NCBI RefSeq assembly: GCF_002741035.1
Contig: NZ_CP016808.1
Location: 3,768,501 to 3,832,500 of the forward strand
DNA: 64,000 bases
From: Paenibacillus sp. BIHB 4019
GTDB taxonomy: Bacteria; Bacillota; Bacilli; Paenibacillales; Paenibacillaceae
Direction: 5' to 3'
Shown here: positions 24,868 to 32,814 of the stretch, piece after piece
Layout: every line of letters begins with the position of its first letter
Numbering within the stretch: position 1 is the stretch's first letter
Position numbers and translations under genes: made by a program
The notes under the pieces: model-generated
Database searches by the model: none
The model's input: only the letters and a program-made list of their open reading frames with translations
Told to the model about the DNA's origin: nothing

Positions 24868-24955
24868 TTTTAAAAAAGCAAAGGCATCGCATAGTATCGT
24901 ATTCAAGCTGCGGATTTTGGAGTTTGGTTTAATGGATAAAGGAGAGGTGTACTGG

Positions 24956-25696
24956 ATGAAAGCATATATACAGGCAAACAAGAACGGAGAGTTCTATAAT
25001 GTGAATGCTTTTATTGCTAACGAAGGTTTTACGTCATTAGGATGGGAGACCATTAAGTTTAGTGATATAGCAGAAATCAAAGAAAATAATCCTGAAGATT
25101 TAGTAGTTGGCGGAATTGGTAACGTGAGAAAGCGTCTTGAGTTTTTAGGTGTAGAAAGGAATCAAGGAGAAATCGATTATCCGACTTCCTTGTCTCGTTA
25201 TTTTGGCCGAAAAATATGGACGACAACTACTCAGGAGCTTTTTGAAAATAAACAGAACTGGAATGTTTTTATAAAGCCAAAAGACATGACAAAAAAATTT
25301 GCGGGAACCGTTGTAAGAGAATATAAAGATTTTATCGGATTAGTTGAAGAAAATGTGGATACGACTATCTGGTGTTCGGAAGTTGTTGATTTTGCAACAG
25401 AATGGCGTTGTTTTATACGTTACGGACAAATACTTGATATTAGATATTATAAAGGTGCTTGGGATTCAAAATTGGATTTAAATATTATAAAAAATGCGGT
25501 TTCGGATTTTATTGATGCGCCAGCCGCATATGGTATGGATTTTGGCATTGATCAAGAAGGGAATATGAAGCTGGTAGAAATAAACGATGGGCATTCGCTG
25601 GGGAGTTATGGCATCAGTCCTCTGAACTATGCGAAATTTCTCTCTGCCAGATGGTCAGAATTAACGGGGACAACAGATTATTTAAGAAGCTTATAG
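24956..25696 (+). CDS. ATP-grasp domain protein (DUF4343-like)
   Basis: 246 residues from ATG 24956, 5 bases after GGAGAGG; the frame extends to 24839 but that start lies inside the previous gene. The protein has an N-terminal substrate-like region and a C-terminal ATP-grasp fold: WNVFIKPKDMTKKFAGTVV (ATP-binding Lys), WCSEVVDFATEWRCFI, and the metal-binding end KLVEINDGHSLGSYG. ATP-grasp enzymes ligate a carboxylate to an amine or thiol through an acyl phosphate. This small stand-alone type is of unknown substrate and occurs in accessory regions. Confidence 0.75.
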   Translation: MKAYIQANKNGEFYNVNAFIANEGFTSLGWETIKFSDIAEIKENNPEDLVVGGIGNVRKRLEFLGVERNQGEIDYPTSLSRYFGRKIWTTTTQELFENKQNWNVFIKPKDMTKKFAGTVVREYKDFIGLVEENVDTTIWCSEVVDFATEWRCFIRYGQILDIRYYKGAWDSKLDLNIIKNAVSDFIDAPAAYGMDFGIDQEGNMKLVEINDGHSLGSYGISPLNYAKFLSARWSELTGTTDYLRSL

Positions 25697-25726
25697 GTTA
25701 GGGGGAAAGGAGAGAGAGGTAAAGCT

Positions 25727-26257
25727 GTGAATATATATGGGCATATTAAACATGCTACAGAAGAGTTAGAACCCGTATTTTCCGAGAAAAATAAGATCGA
25801 TAATGATGCGATTATCACTGCGATCAGAAGCTCATGGATTTATATTCACAAATATATTAAAAACATAAATCCTACGTGGACAAACCCTTTTAATAATAGA
25901 CTCAATTGCATAAAAGCATTGGAAATAATGATTACGAAAGATATGTTAACGGACACGTCACGGGCTTATGAAAGGCTTAAAAATGAACGAATCGTTAAGA
26001 GTTATATGACGATTTATATGGGACTCATGCAATCATTATTAGTTTTTAATAAGCCATTTGAAGAATCCTGTGATAGATGTCAAGGAGCCCTGTATTACTA
26101 TACTAACTTAACAGAGAATATTCTAATTAAAGAATGTAACACTTGTTCAGCTTGGTATGATAGTCATACGGGCGAGAATCTTCAAGGAAACAGAGCAAGC
26201 ATATTACGACCAACAACAAAATTCGAATTAATATATGCAAAATTATATAATCCATAA
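25727..26257 (+). CDS. Hypothetical protein with a C-terminal zinc-ribbon-like Cys4 motif
   Basis: 176 residues from GTG 25727, behind GAGAGAGG. The first 110 residues are helical. Residues about 115-145 hold CDRCQG ... CNTCSAW, two CxxC pairs 21 residues apart, which would bind one zinc ion. No further motif recognised; a regulatory or FlhC-like DNA-binding role is possible but unsupported. It follows the ATP-grasp gene by 30 bases and may be co-transcribed. Confidence 0.55.
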   Translation: MNIYGHIKHATEELEPVFSEKNKIDNDAIITAIRSSWIYIHKYIKNINPTWTNPFNNRLNCIKALEIMITKDMLTDTSRAYERLKNERIVKSYMTIYMGLMQSLLVFNKPFEESCDRCQGALYYYTNLTENILIKECNTCSAWYDSHTGENLQGNRASILRPTTKFELIYAKLYNP

Positions 26258-26281
26258 ATTCATTTTTTCAGGGGGCTAAAT

Positions 26282-26836
26282 ATGTTCAAATCAATTATAG
26301 ATCAGGATTCCTACCTTTCATTTTTAGAAAATCGACATGCTGAACAATTGTTTGAGTTAATTGATAATAGTCGAGACAGCATTAGCGAATGGCTTGATTT
26401 TCCCAATCATACACACGAGATAAATGATACAAGGAAATTTATTGAACGAACATTAAGTTCATTTGCAGCTAATAACGGCTACTGGGTTGGAATTTGGCAC
26501 AAAGGAAAACTCGCAGGATCAATTGGTTATTTATATTTTGATTGGCATAGCAAGAAGACGGAAATCGGATATTGGTTATCGCAAGATTTTGAAGGGTTAG
26601 GTTTAGCTACTAAGGCGTGTTCGTTATTTATGAAGCATGCTTTTGAAGAGCTTAAATTAAACAAAGTAGAAATTTGCATGGCTACCAGCAATATTAGGAG
26701 CAGAGCCGTTCCAGAGCGTCTAGGGTTTAAGGAAGAAGGAACCGTTCGATGCTTCGAATTTTTAAACGGCAAATATTTAGATCGAGTAACTTATGGAATG
26801 ATTGGGGAAGAGTGGAGTGGAAGTACCAAAGACTAA
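26282..26836 (+). CDS. GNAT acetyltransferase, RimJ/RimL type
   Basis: 184 residues with the Acetyltransf_3 layout: a beta-strand start, NRHAEQLFELIDNSRDSISEW, YWVGIWHKGKLAGSIGYLYF (beta-4 region), the acetyl-CoA-binding segment EIGYWLSQDFEGLGLATKAC, and the C-terminal NIRSRAVPERLGFKEEGTVR typical of ribosomal-protein Ser/Ala acetyltransferases and drug acetyltransferases. CAGGGGG precedes ATG 26282. Target protein or small molecule not visible. Confidence 0.85.
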   Translation: MFKSIIDQDSYLSFLENRHAEQLFELIDNSRDSISEWLDFPNHTHEINDTRKFIERTLSSFAANNGYWVGIWHKGKLAGSIGYLYFDWHSKKTEIGYWLSQDFEGLGLATKACSLFMKHAFEELKLNKVEICMATSNIRSRAVPERLGFKEEGTVRCFEFLNGKYLDRVTYGMIGEEWSGSTKD

Positions 26837-26907
26837 AAAGTTTGTGAGTGCAAGAGCGTTAAGGAAAGGCACATATAACATTCTAAAAACAGATGGGCTG
26901 ATAATTT

Positions 26908-27339
26908 ATGTCTAATGAAGAAAATAAAATTCCAGATCATCATAGCCCCCTCCGGCATATATTAGGCGAAGCACATGGAATTCCACATCAATCTATTGAC
27001 TCACTAGAAACGGCTAAAAATTATGAAAATGCATACCTAGTAATGGAAGGTGATTATGGAGGAGAAATATATTTAGTATGCCCTGTAAAAATAATAAGGT
27101 GCAGCTCGCAAACGCTTAGCAGGCTTTTAGAAGATATAGATCGATTATATTGGGAAGATGAAGATGGAAGAGGTATCTATTTTGAACTTTTTAATATCGG
27201 TGATATAGTTTCTGGCGGTATGGGAGGGGGAGTAGCGACTAATAGGCTTTGGGTGCATGAAGAATTACTTAGTATAGAAAATGAAATTTCTAAAGTCATA
27301 TATGGAAAGAAAATAAGAATAACTGGTAAGAGGAAATAG
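26908..27339 (+). CDS. Hypothetical protein, 143 residues
   Basis: ATG 26908 (weak upstream site GATGGG). Contains NAYLVMEGDYGGEIYLVCPV, an EDIDRLYWEDEDGRG acidic patch and a Gly-rich loop SGGMGGGVATNRLWVHEEL. Cytoplasmic by sequence. The pattern resembles hypothetical proteins found near polymorphic toxin loci, but I do not recognise a named family. Last gene of the second accessory region. Confidence 0.5.
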   Translation: MSNEENKIPDHHSPLRHILGEAHGIPHQSIDSLETAKNYENAYLVMEGDYGGEIYLVCPVKIIRCSSQTLSRLLEDIDRLYWEDEDGRGIYFELFNIGDIVSGGMGGGVATNRLWVHEELLSIENEISKVIYGKKIRITGKRK

Positions 27340-27409
27340 AAAAGTATTATTTCATCAATTACTTCATATCTAACAAGGCTTATTAGAGAAGGACAAACGC
27401 TATTTTTCA

Positions 27410-27457
27410 ACCTGCTGCACAGCCCGACGCTTAAATCCGTCATAGCATGCAGCAGGT
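27410..27457. terminator. Inverted repeat between convergent genes, possible terminator
   Basis: ACCTGCTGCA (27410-27419) and TGCAGCAGGT (27448-27457) form a 10-base-pair stem with a 28-base loop, in the gap between 26908-27339 (plus) and the GH125 gene (minus). There is no long U tract on either strand. Confidence 0.4.
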
Positions 27458-27492
27458 CATCTACCGTAAGAGCTTACGCTCATCCTTCAAAA

Positions 27493-28773
27493 TTAAATAA
27501 TATTTTTATCCATCGCCTTGACGATCAAGGTTGCGAACAAGCTGTTCGACCAGGCGAACCATTCGCGGGAAAAGTCTGCCGGATTATCCGGGTGGAAGCC
27601 CTCGTGCATAAAGCCTGTATCTGCATCCGTATCGATCAGCACCTGAATCAGTTCTTTAATTTCCTCTTCATTATCGGAGGTCAGAGCCTGCATCGAGAGA
27701 GCCATATGCCATACATAGCCGCCAGGAGTATGGGGACTGCCTATGCCTTTGGCATGCTTGCCTTCAAAATAAAACGGATTGTCGAAGCTGAGGGCAAAGC
27801 GGCGCGTATTTTGATAAACAGGATCGTCCGTGCCTACATAACCGATATAAGGGATGGAAATCAGTCCCGGTGTCCCCGCGTCATCCATCAGGCAATAATT
27901 GCCGAAGCCATCCGTTTCATACGCGTAGATAGAACCATGAGTGGGGTGGTTCACGATACCGTAATGGCGGATGCCAAAATCGATCTCTCTGCGCAGTTTT
28001 TCCGCCCGCTCTGCCAGACGCTCATCCTTATAAATCTCGGTTGCAATTTCGATAATATGGCCCAGCACAACGACAGCGAACATATTCGAAGGGATGTTAT
28101 AGGCAAACACATTGGCATCATCGCTTGGGCGAAAGCCCGACCAGGTCATTCCCGTGTAATTAGCAGGCATTCCACGCCCTTCGTTCGGCAGCGTTTCGGT
28201 TTCTTGCTTGGTCTGCCTGATGAAATGATAGTTGGAACGCTCATGATGGCGCTGCTCGGTGATCATGACTTCAACGATAGAGGTGAGGGCCTGATAGCAT
28301 TCATTGGTGAAAATGTCGGTTTGTCCAGCTTCCTTCCAATAGGAGTACATCAACTGAACGGGAAAACAAAGCGAGTCCAGCTCGTATTTGCGCTCCCACA
28401 TCCATGGATTTAAATTACAGTCGTCGCTGTCGCGATAATGGCGATCGTTAGCTGTTTCATTAAAAGCATTGGTGTACGGATCAATATTGATATAGAAGAT
28501 TTGTCTGGCAATCAGCCCGCCGATGATGCGCTGCAGCTGCTCGTCGTTTTTGGCAAACGGAATATAGTGGCGTACCTGCTCAGTAGAATCGCGCAGCCAC
28601 ATGGCCGGGATGTCGCCGGTGAATACGAATGTCGTACCGTCATCCAATAGTTTGGTTGTCGTTTCCAAGGTGTTAGGGAACGTATTACGGAATAATTGCT
28701 GCAGCTTAGGATGATGGGCCAGACGCTTGTCGGCTTCCTCCAGAAAAGCTGTAATCGATTTTGGCAGTGTCAT
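27493..28773 (-). CDS. GH125 exo-alpha-1,6-mannosidase
   Basis: 426 residues from ATG 28773, which has AGGAGGA 7 bases upstream on the minus strand; the longer frame to 28851 lacks a site. GH125 signatures: DDGTTFVFTGDIPAMWLRDS near residue 44, YINIDPYTNAFNETAN at about 95, WERKYELDSLCFPVQLMYSY at about 128, MTWSGFRPSDDANVFAYNIP at about 211, and YFEGKHAKGIGSPHTPGGYV near residue 350. GH125 enzymes are inverting alpha-1,6-mannosidases acting on N-glycan or yeast-mannan oligosaccharides; no signal peptide, so cytoplasmic. It diverges from the importer/GH3/GH38/GH130 operon, sharing its control region and almost certainly its substrate class. Confidence 0.9.
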   Translation of the reverse strand: MTLPKSITAFLEEADKRLAHHPKLQQLFRNTFPNTLETTTKLLDDGTTFVFTGDIPAMWLRDSTEQVRHYIPFAKNDEQLQRIIGGLIARQIFYINIDPYTNAFNETANDRHYRDSDDCNLNPWMWERKYELDSLCFPVQLMYSYWKEAGQTDIFTNECYQALTSIVEVMITEQRHHERSNYHFIRQTKQETETLPNEGRGMPANYTGMTWSGFRPSDDANVFAYNIPSNMFAVVVLGHIIEIATEIYKDERLAERAEKLRREIDFGIRHYGIVNHPTHGSIYAYETDGFGNYCLMDDAGTPGLISIPYIGYVGTDDPVYQNTRRFALSFDNPFYFEGKHAKGIGSPHTPGGYVWHMALSMQALTSDNEEEIKELIQVLIDTDADTGFMHEGFHPDNPADFSREWFAWSNSLFATLIVKAMDKNII

Positions 28774-28892
28774 TTTATTGTCCTCCTGAAAGTTGGTCAT
28801 GTCCGAGCTCGACTTACCCAACAGGATGGCATATGGCCGCCAGAACGGCAATATGTATCATTTGCAGCATAGAAATCCGGTTCAAAAACAAC

Positions 28893-28908
28893 ACAAAAGC
28901 GCTTACAG
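28893..28908. promoter_or_regulatory. cre-like palindrome in the divergent control region
   Basis: ACAAAAGCGCTTACAG contains the AAGCGCTT core and the right half of a CcpA cre site, but the left half lacks the TG. It lies between GH125 and the importer operon where catabolite control would be expected. Low-confidence call. Confidence 0.3.
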
Positions 28909-28947
28909 CCCTTTGTTGCAAGCGTGTTAAATTTGCTTTTGTACAGT

Positions 28948-28984
28948 GGTCAAACCCAGTAGTAGTGCGGGTTTGGCCTTTTTT
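28948..28984 (+). terminator. Terminator-like hairpin in the leader region of the importer operon
   Basis: GGTCAAACCC (28948-28957) and GGGTTTGGCC (28969-28978) pair with one G-U, followed by six T residues. No gene precedes it on the plus strand, so it either ends a leader transcript (attenuation) or is a regulator binding site. A TATAAT at 29034-29039 could instead place the promoter downstream of it. Confidence 0.55.
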
Positions 28985-29081
28985 GCGCGCTTGCTTCAAA
29001 TACGACATATATTATCCTGCCCAGGCCGCCGCCTATAATTTGTAGCAGAGCGGTACAGGAACAGGAAAGGGGCATCAGTAA

Positions 29082-30035
29082 ATGAACGGTAAAGCACAGC
29101 AGGCTATACGGCCGCCTTCACTGCGACCATCAAGCGGGATCGCCAAGCGAATGAAGCAAAACTGGGAGTTGTACTTATTTATATTTCCCGCGTTTGTTTA
29201 TTTTGCGGTATTCCACTATGCACCGATGTACGGAATTCAAATTGCCTTCAAAAATTTTATTCCGTCCAAAGGTATTTTCGGCAGTGAGTGGGTCGGCTTT
29301 CAGCATTTTGAACGTTTCTTTAATTCGCATTATTTTTGGGATTTGCTCTGGAATACGCTCAGTATCAGTTTCTATGAGCTGGCCATCGGATTTCCGCTGC
29401 CAATCATTTTGGCATTGGCGTTCAATGAAATCCGCAACGGCTATTTCAAGAAAAGTGTGCAAACGATTACTTACGCGCCACATTTTATATCTATCGTAGT
29501 CATGACCGGGATGATTATTTCATTTCTATCCCCGACGAGCGGCATGCTTATCCGCGGACTTGAGGCACTTGGCATCGATGCGCCGCAGTTTCTAAATGAT
29601 CCTGCTTGGTTTAAGACGGTCTATGTCATTTCCGGCGTCTGGCAAAATACAGGCTGGGGAACGATCATTTATTTGGCGGCGCTGTCAGCAGTTGATCCGC
29701 AGCTACATGAAGCGGCCATTGTCGATGGAGCAAGCCGGTTCAAAAGGCTGCTGCACATTAACCTGCCAACCATTATCCCGACCATTACGATTTTGCTGAT
29801 ATTGAATACCGGCAATATTTTGGGCGTTGGCTACGAGAAAATTTTATTGCTGCAAAACTCATTGAATCTGGAAAGCTCGGATGTCATTTCGACCTTCGTT
29901 TATCGGTCAGGTCTCGTAAGCGCACAATACAGCTTCTCCACTGCCGTAGGGTTGTTCAATTCAATTGTGAATGCCCTCATGCTGATTACAGTGAACCAAA
30001 TTGCCAAACGTACGAGTGCAACAAGCTTATGGTAA
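29082..30035 (+). CDS. LplB-type sugar ABC transporter permease
   Basis: 317 residues with six predicted membrane segments and a 27-residue basic N-terminal tail. Seen: LYLFIFPAFVYFAVFHYAPM (TM1), YGIQIAFKNFIPSKGIFGSE, the EAA loop QLHEAAIVDGASRFKRLLHI followed by NLPTIIPT, and SSDVISTFVYRSGLVSAQYS, all typical of the LplB/YteP class that pairs with LplC/YtcP and LplA/YtcQ. GGAAAGGGG lies upstream of ATG 29082. It starts a plus-strand operon of importer and glycosidase genes running to 39477. Confidence 0.9.
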   Translation: MNGKAQQAIRPPSLRPSSGIAKRMKQNWELYLFIFPAFVYFAVFHYAPMYGIQIAFKNFIPSKGIFGSEWVGFQHFERFFNSHYFWDLLWNTLSISFYELAIGFPLPIILALAFNEIRNGYFKKSVQTITYAPHFISIVVMTGMIISFLSPTSGMLIRGLEALGIDAPQFLNDPAWFKTVYVISGVWQNTGWGTIIYLAALSAVDPQLHEAAIVDGASRFKRLLHINLPTIIPTITILLILNTGNILGVGYEKILLLQNSLNLESSDVISTFVYRSGLVSAQYSFSTAVGLFNSIVNALMLITVNQIAKRTSATSLW

Positions 30036-30054
30036 AGGAAAGGAGAGGTTTAAA

Positions 30055-30966
30055 ATGGTGAAGTCAATGAGGGAATCCACCTCGGACAGGCTGTTTCTGG
30101 CAGCAAACTATATTTATTTGGCCCTTGCGCTCATTGTTGTGCTGTATCCGCTTATCTATATCGTCAGCGCTTCCATCAGTACGCCAAAGTTCGTTAATTC
30201 GGGGGAAATGTGGCTGCTGCCTAAAGGTCTGACGCTGGATGGCTATAAGCTTGTTTTTTCGAATCCAAAAATATGGAACGGCTATGGCAACACCATTGTC
30301 TATACGGTAGTCGGGACATTGCTGAACTTGGCAATTACATTGCCGGCAGCCTATGCCCTGAGCCGCTCCGACTTTGTTGGCCGCAACTTTTTTATGGCGA
30401 TGTTTCTCATTACGATGTTTTTTAATGGCGGCTTAATTCCGCTCTATCTGACAGTCAAAAATCTGGGGCTGATCAATTCAATGGGGGCGTTGATTTTGCC
30501 TGTTGCCGCCTCCGTATGGAATATCATTGTCGCCAGAACCTTCTTCCACTCCACGATTCCGAAGGAGCTGCAGGAGGCTGCGCATATGGATGGCTGTACC
30601 AATCTGCGGCTGTTTTTCCAAATCGTGCTGCCGCTGTCCGCTCCGATAATTGCCGTTATGGCCTTGTTCTATGGCGTCGGTCACTGGAACAGCTATTTTC
30701 CGGCGCTTATTTATCTGAATGACGAAATGAAATATCCTCTGCAAATGGTGCTGCGCCAAATACTGGTGCTGCAGGAGATGTCGGCGGAAACGACCGGAGC
30801 AGCCATCAGCGGCGATATTGCCCAGGCAATGAACAACAAAGCTGAAATTGCCTCCTTGGTCAAATATTCCGTTATTATCGTTTCGACTTTGCCGGTTGTC
30901 GCTTTGTATCCGTTTTTGCAGCGCTATTTCGTTCAAGGGGTCATGATTGGCTCCGTCAAAGGTTAG
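30055..30966 (+). CDS. LplC-type sugar ABC transporter permease
   Basis: 304 residues from ATG 30055, which has AAAGGAGAGG 5-8 bases upstream; the longer frame from 30001 overlaps the previous gene. Six predicted membrane segments, STPKFVNSGEMWLLPKG in the first periplasmic-side loop, the EAA loop KELQEAAHMDGCTNLRLFFQ followed by IVLPLSAP, and the C-terminal QRYFVQGVMIGSVKG that defines LplC/YtcP permeases. Partner of the upstream LplB-like subunit. Confidence 0.9.
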   Translation: MVKSMRESTSDRLFLAANYIYLALALIVVLYPLIYIVSASISTPKFVNSGEMWLLPKGLTLDGYKLVFSNPKIWNGYGNTIVYTVVGTLLNLAITLPAAYALSRSDFVGRNFFMAMFLITMFFNGGLIPLYLTVKNLGLINSMGALILPVAASVWNIIVARTFFHSTIPKELQEAAHMDGCTNLRLFFQIVLPLSAPIIAVMALFYGVGHWNSYFPALIYLNDEMKYPLQMVLRQILVLQEMSAETTGAAISGDIAQAMNNKAEIASLVKYSVIIVSTLPVVALYPFLQRYFVQGVMIGSVKG

Positions 30967-31093
30967 GATCTCCGTCACATTTCATCACAGGATGGTAATA
31001 GATGCATGCGGGTAGCGGCATGATGTGTAGGAGGCCAGCTATTTCGCAATCATTTGTTATAGCGTTATGATTATAAAAAAGGGAGGATTTACG

Positions 31094-32683
31094 ATGCAGA
31101 AGATGAAGAGAGGCGCGTCGGTGCTGCTATCTGCCGCTCTGGCGGCAGGCTTGCTGGCAGGCTGCGGAACATCGAATGAGAAGCAGCAGACAGAGGTTGA
31201 AACAGAGGTAGCCAAGGAAGGATTTCCAATTGTAAACGAGCAGATTTCGCTAACGCTGACAGCGCCTGATGTCGGTATTCAGAATTGGAAGGATATGGCC
31301 GTGCTTCAGGAGATGGAGAAGCTCACGAACATTAAGATGGAATTTAACAATGCGCCGAAGGAAAGCTTCGATACGAAGAAAAACCTTATTTTCTCCAGCG
31401 GCGAATATCCAGATGTGTTTTATGCTGCGGGGCTTACTCCTGCCGAGCAGATGAATTACGGCGAGCAGGAAATTTTGGTTCCGCTTGAGGACTTGATTGA
31501 AAACTATGCTCCCAACTTCAAAAAAGTGCTGGAGGATTATCCAGAGGTGCGCAAGTCCATTACAGCTCCAGACGGTCATATTTACTCCATGCCGGTTATC
31601 GAGTTCAATCAGCCATGGTACCGCAATCCGCTATGGTACAACGGCGATTTTCTGAAAGCGCTCGGCTATGATAAATTGCCGGAAACAACAGAGGAGCTGT
31701 ATACGTTCCTCAAACGCGTAAAGGAAGAGGACCCGAACAAAAACGGAAAAGCCGACGAGGTGCCATTGTCCTCTGTCAATCTGCGCGATATTCGCACCTG
31801 GCTGCTTGGCGCCTATGGCATTTATGAGGAAGAAATTTTTGTAGACGACAGCGATGTCGTTCATTACACGCCGATTGAGGATGGCTATAAGGAGTATCTA
31901 ATCTTCCTGAATCGTCTGTGGGCGGAGGATTTGCTTGATCATGAGACGTTCTCGCAGACGGCGGAGCAGAAAAAAGCAAAAGCCCAAAATAATCAGGTCG
32001 CGCTGTTCTCTGATTGGCATGCCTATATGACTTTGGGCGGCGAACCGAGCACGGAAGACCCGATGTTCCTGCCAGTCAAGAGCGATATGGTGGACAAGGC
32101 AGTCATTGCCAAGAGCAAGGGTGTAACGACAGGAGCTTTTGCCATTTCCAAAACGAATGCTCACCCTGAAGCTTCCATGCGCTGGGTGGACTACATTTAT
32201 AGCTATGATGGCGCATTGATGTTCAATAAAGGGCCAGAGGGCGTTTTGTGGGAGTATACCGATCGCGACAAGCTGATCAAGAAATATTTGCCGGTTCCGG
32301 GCGGCGGAGACCGTGAAGATTACCGGGCAACGCTGACGCCAAACTACGGCATTCCAGCGCCGACCATTTCGATTCCAGAAATTCAGCTGGGGTTGACTAC
32401 GGAATTTGATGAGTGGGTAGCGAACGAATCCAAGACCAAGCTATTGGACAATGGCTCGCGAATTCCATACCCGACGCTGTTCCTGACAGCAGAGGAACAG
32501 GCGGAGGTAACGACGCTGACCTCGGATTTGACAACGTATGTACGCCAAATGGAGGCGAAGTTTATTACGGGCGCCGATACGTTCGACAATTGGGACAAAT
32601 ACATCGCCACTGTAACCAAAATGGGCGGCGATCGCATGAGCCAAATCTATCAGGGCGCTTATGACAGATGGAAGCAAAGCTAA
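31094..32683 (+). CDS. LplA-type extracellular solute-binding lipoprotein
   Basis: 529 residues from ATG 31094 with GGGAGG 7 bases upstream. Lipoprotein signal: basic MQKMKRG, hydrophobic core and LAGCG lipobox at about residue 26. The long solute-binding domain (larger than the 430 residues of the other locus) has SLTLTAPDVGIQNWKDMAVL, an EEDPNKNGKADEVPLS calcium-loop-like segment characteristic of LplA/YtcQ, and a C-terminal FITGADTFDNWDKYIATVTK. It delivers oligosaccharides to the two preceding permeases. No ATPase gene in the operon. Confidence 0.9.
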   Translation: MQKMKRGASVLLSAALAAGLLAGCGTSNEKQQTEVETEVAKEGFPIVNEQISLTLTAPDVGIQNWKDMAVLQEMEKLTNIKMEFNNAPKESFDTKKNLIFSSGEYPDVFYAAGLTPAEQMNYGEQEILVPLEDLIENYAPNFKKVLEDYPEVRKSITAPDGHIYSMPVIEFNQPWYRNPLWYNGDFLKALGYDKLPETTEELYTFLKRVKEEDPNKNGKADEVPLSSVNLRDIRTWLLGAYGIYEEEIFVDDSDVVHYTPIEDGYKEYLIFLNRLWAEDLLDHETFSQTAEQKKAKAQNNQVALFSDWHAYMTLGGEPSTEDPMFLPVKSDMVDKAVIAKSKGVTTGAFAISKTNAHPEASMRWVDYIYSYDGALMFNKGPEGVLWEYTDRDKLIKKYLPVPGGGDREDYRATLTPNYGIPAPTISIPEIQLGLTTEFDEWVANESKTKLLDNGSRIPYPTLFLTAEEQAEVTTLTSDLTTYVRQMEAKFITGADTFDNWDKYIATVTKMGGDRMSQIYQGAYDRWKQS

Positions 32684-32756
32684 AGCTAGCATTTAATTGC
32701 CATTCCATGGGGAACTAGGTTACTAGATAAAAAGCCATTCAAGAGGAATTGCTCCC

Positions 32757-32784
32757 GCCGGCTGCGGCTTTATCCGCAGCCGGC
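32757..32784 (+). other. Strong G+C-rich stem-loop between binding-protein and GH3 genes
   Basis: GCCGGCTGCGG and CCGCAGCCGGC form a perfect 11-base-pair stem around CTTTAT, with no following U tract. It fits an mRNA-stabilising 3' hairpin that raises binding-protein levels relative to downstream genes, rather than a terminator. Confidence 0.6.
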
Positions 32785-32814
32785 GGATAGCATGAAATCC
32801 GATGGTTAGGAGAG

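Noticed and set aside
24839..24955. N-terminal extension of the ATP-grasp frame
   Set aside because: It overlaps the previous gene; ATG 24956 has a strong ribosome binding site and begins the conserved part.
27592..28413. 273-codon plus-strand frame opposite GH125
   Set aside because: It is the mirror of the conserved GH125 gene and has a non-coding-like translation.
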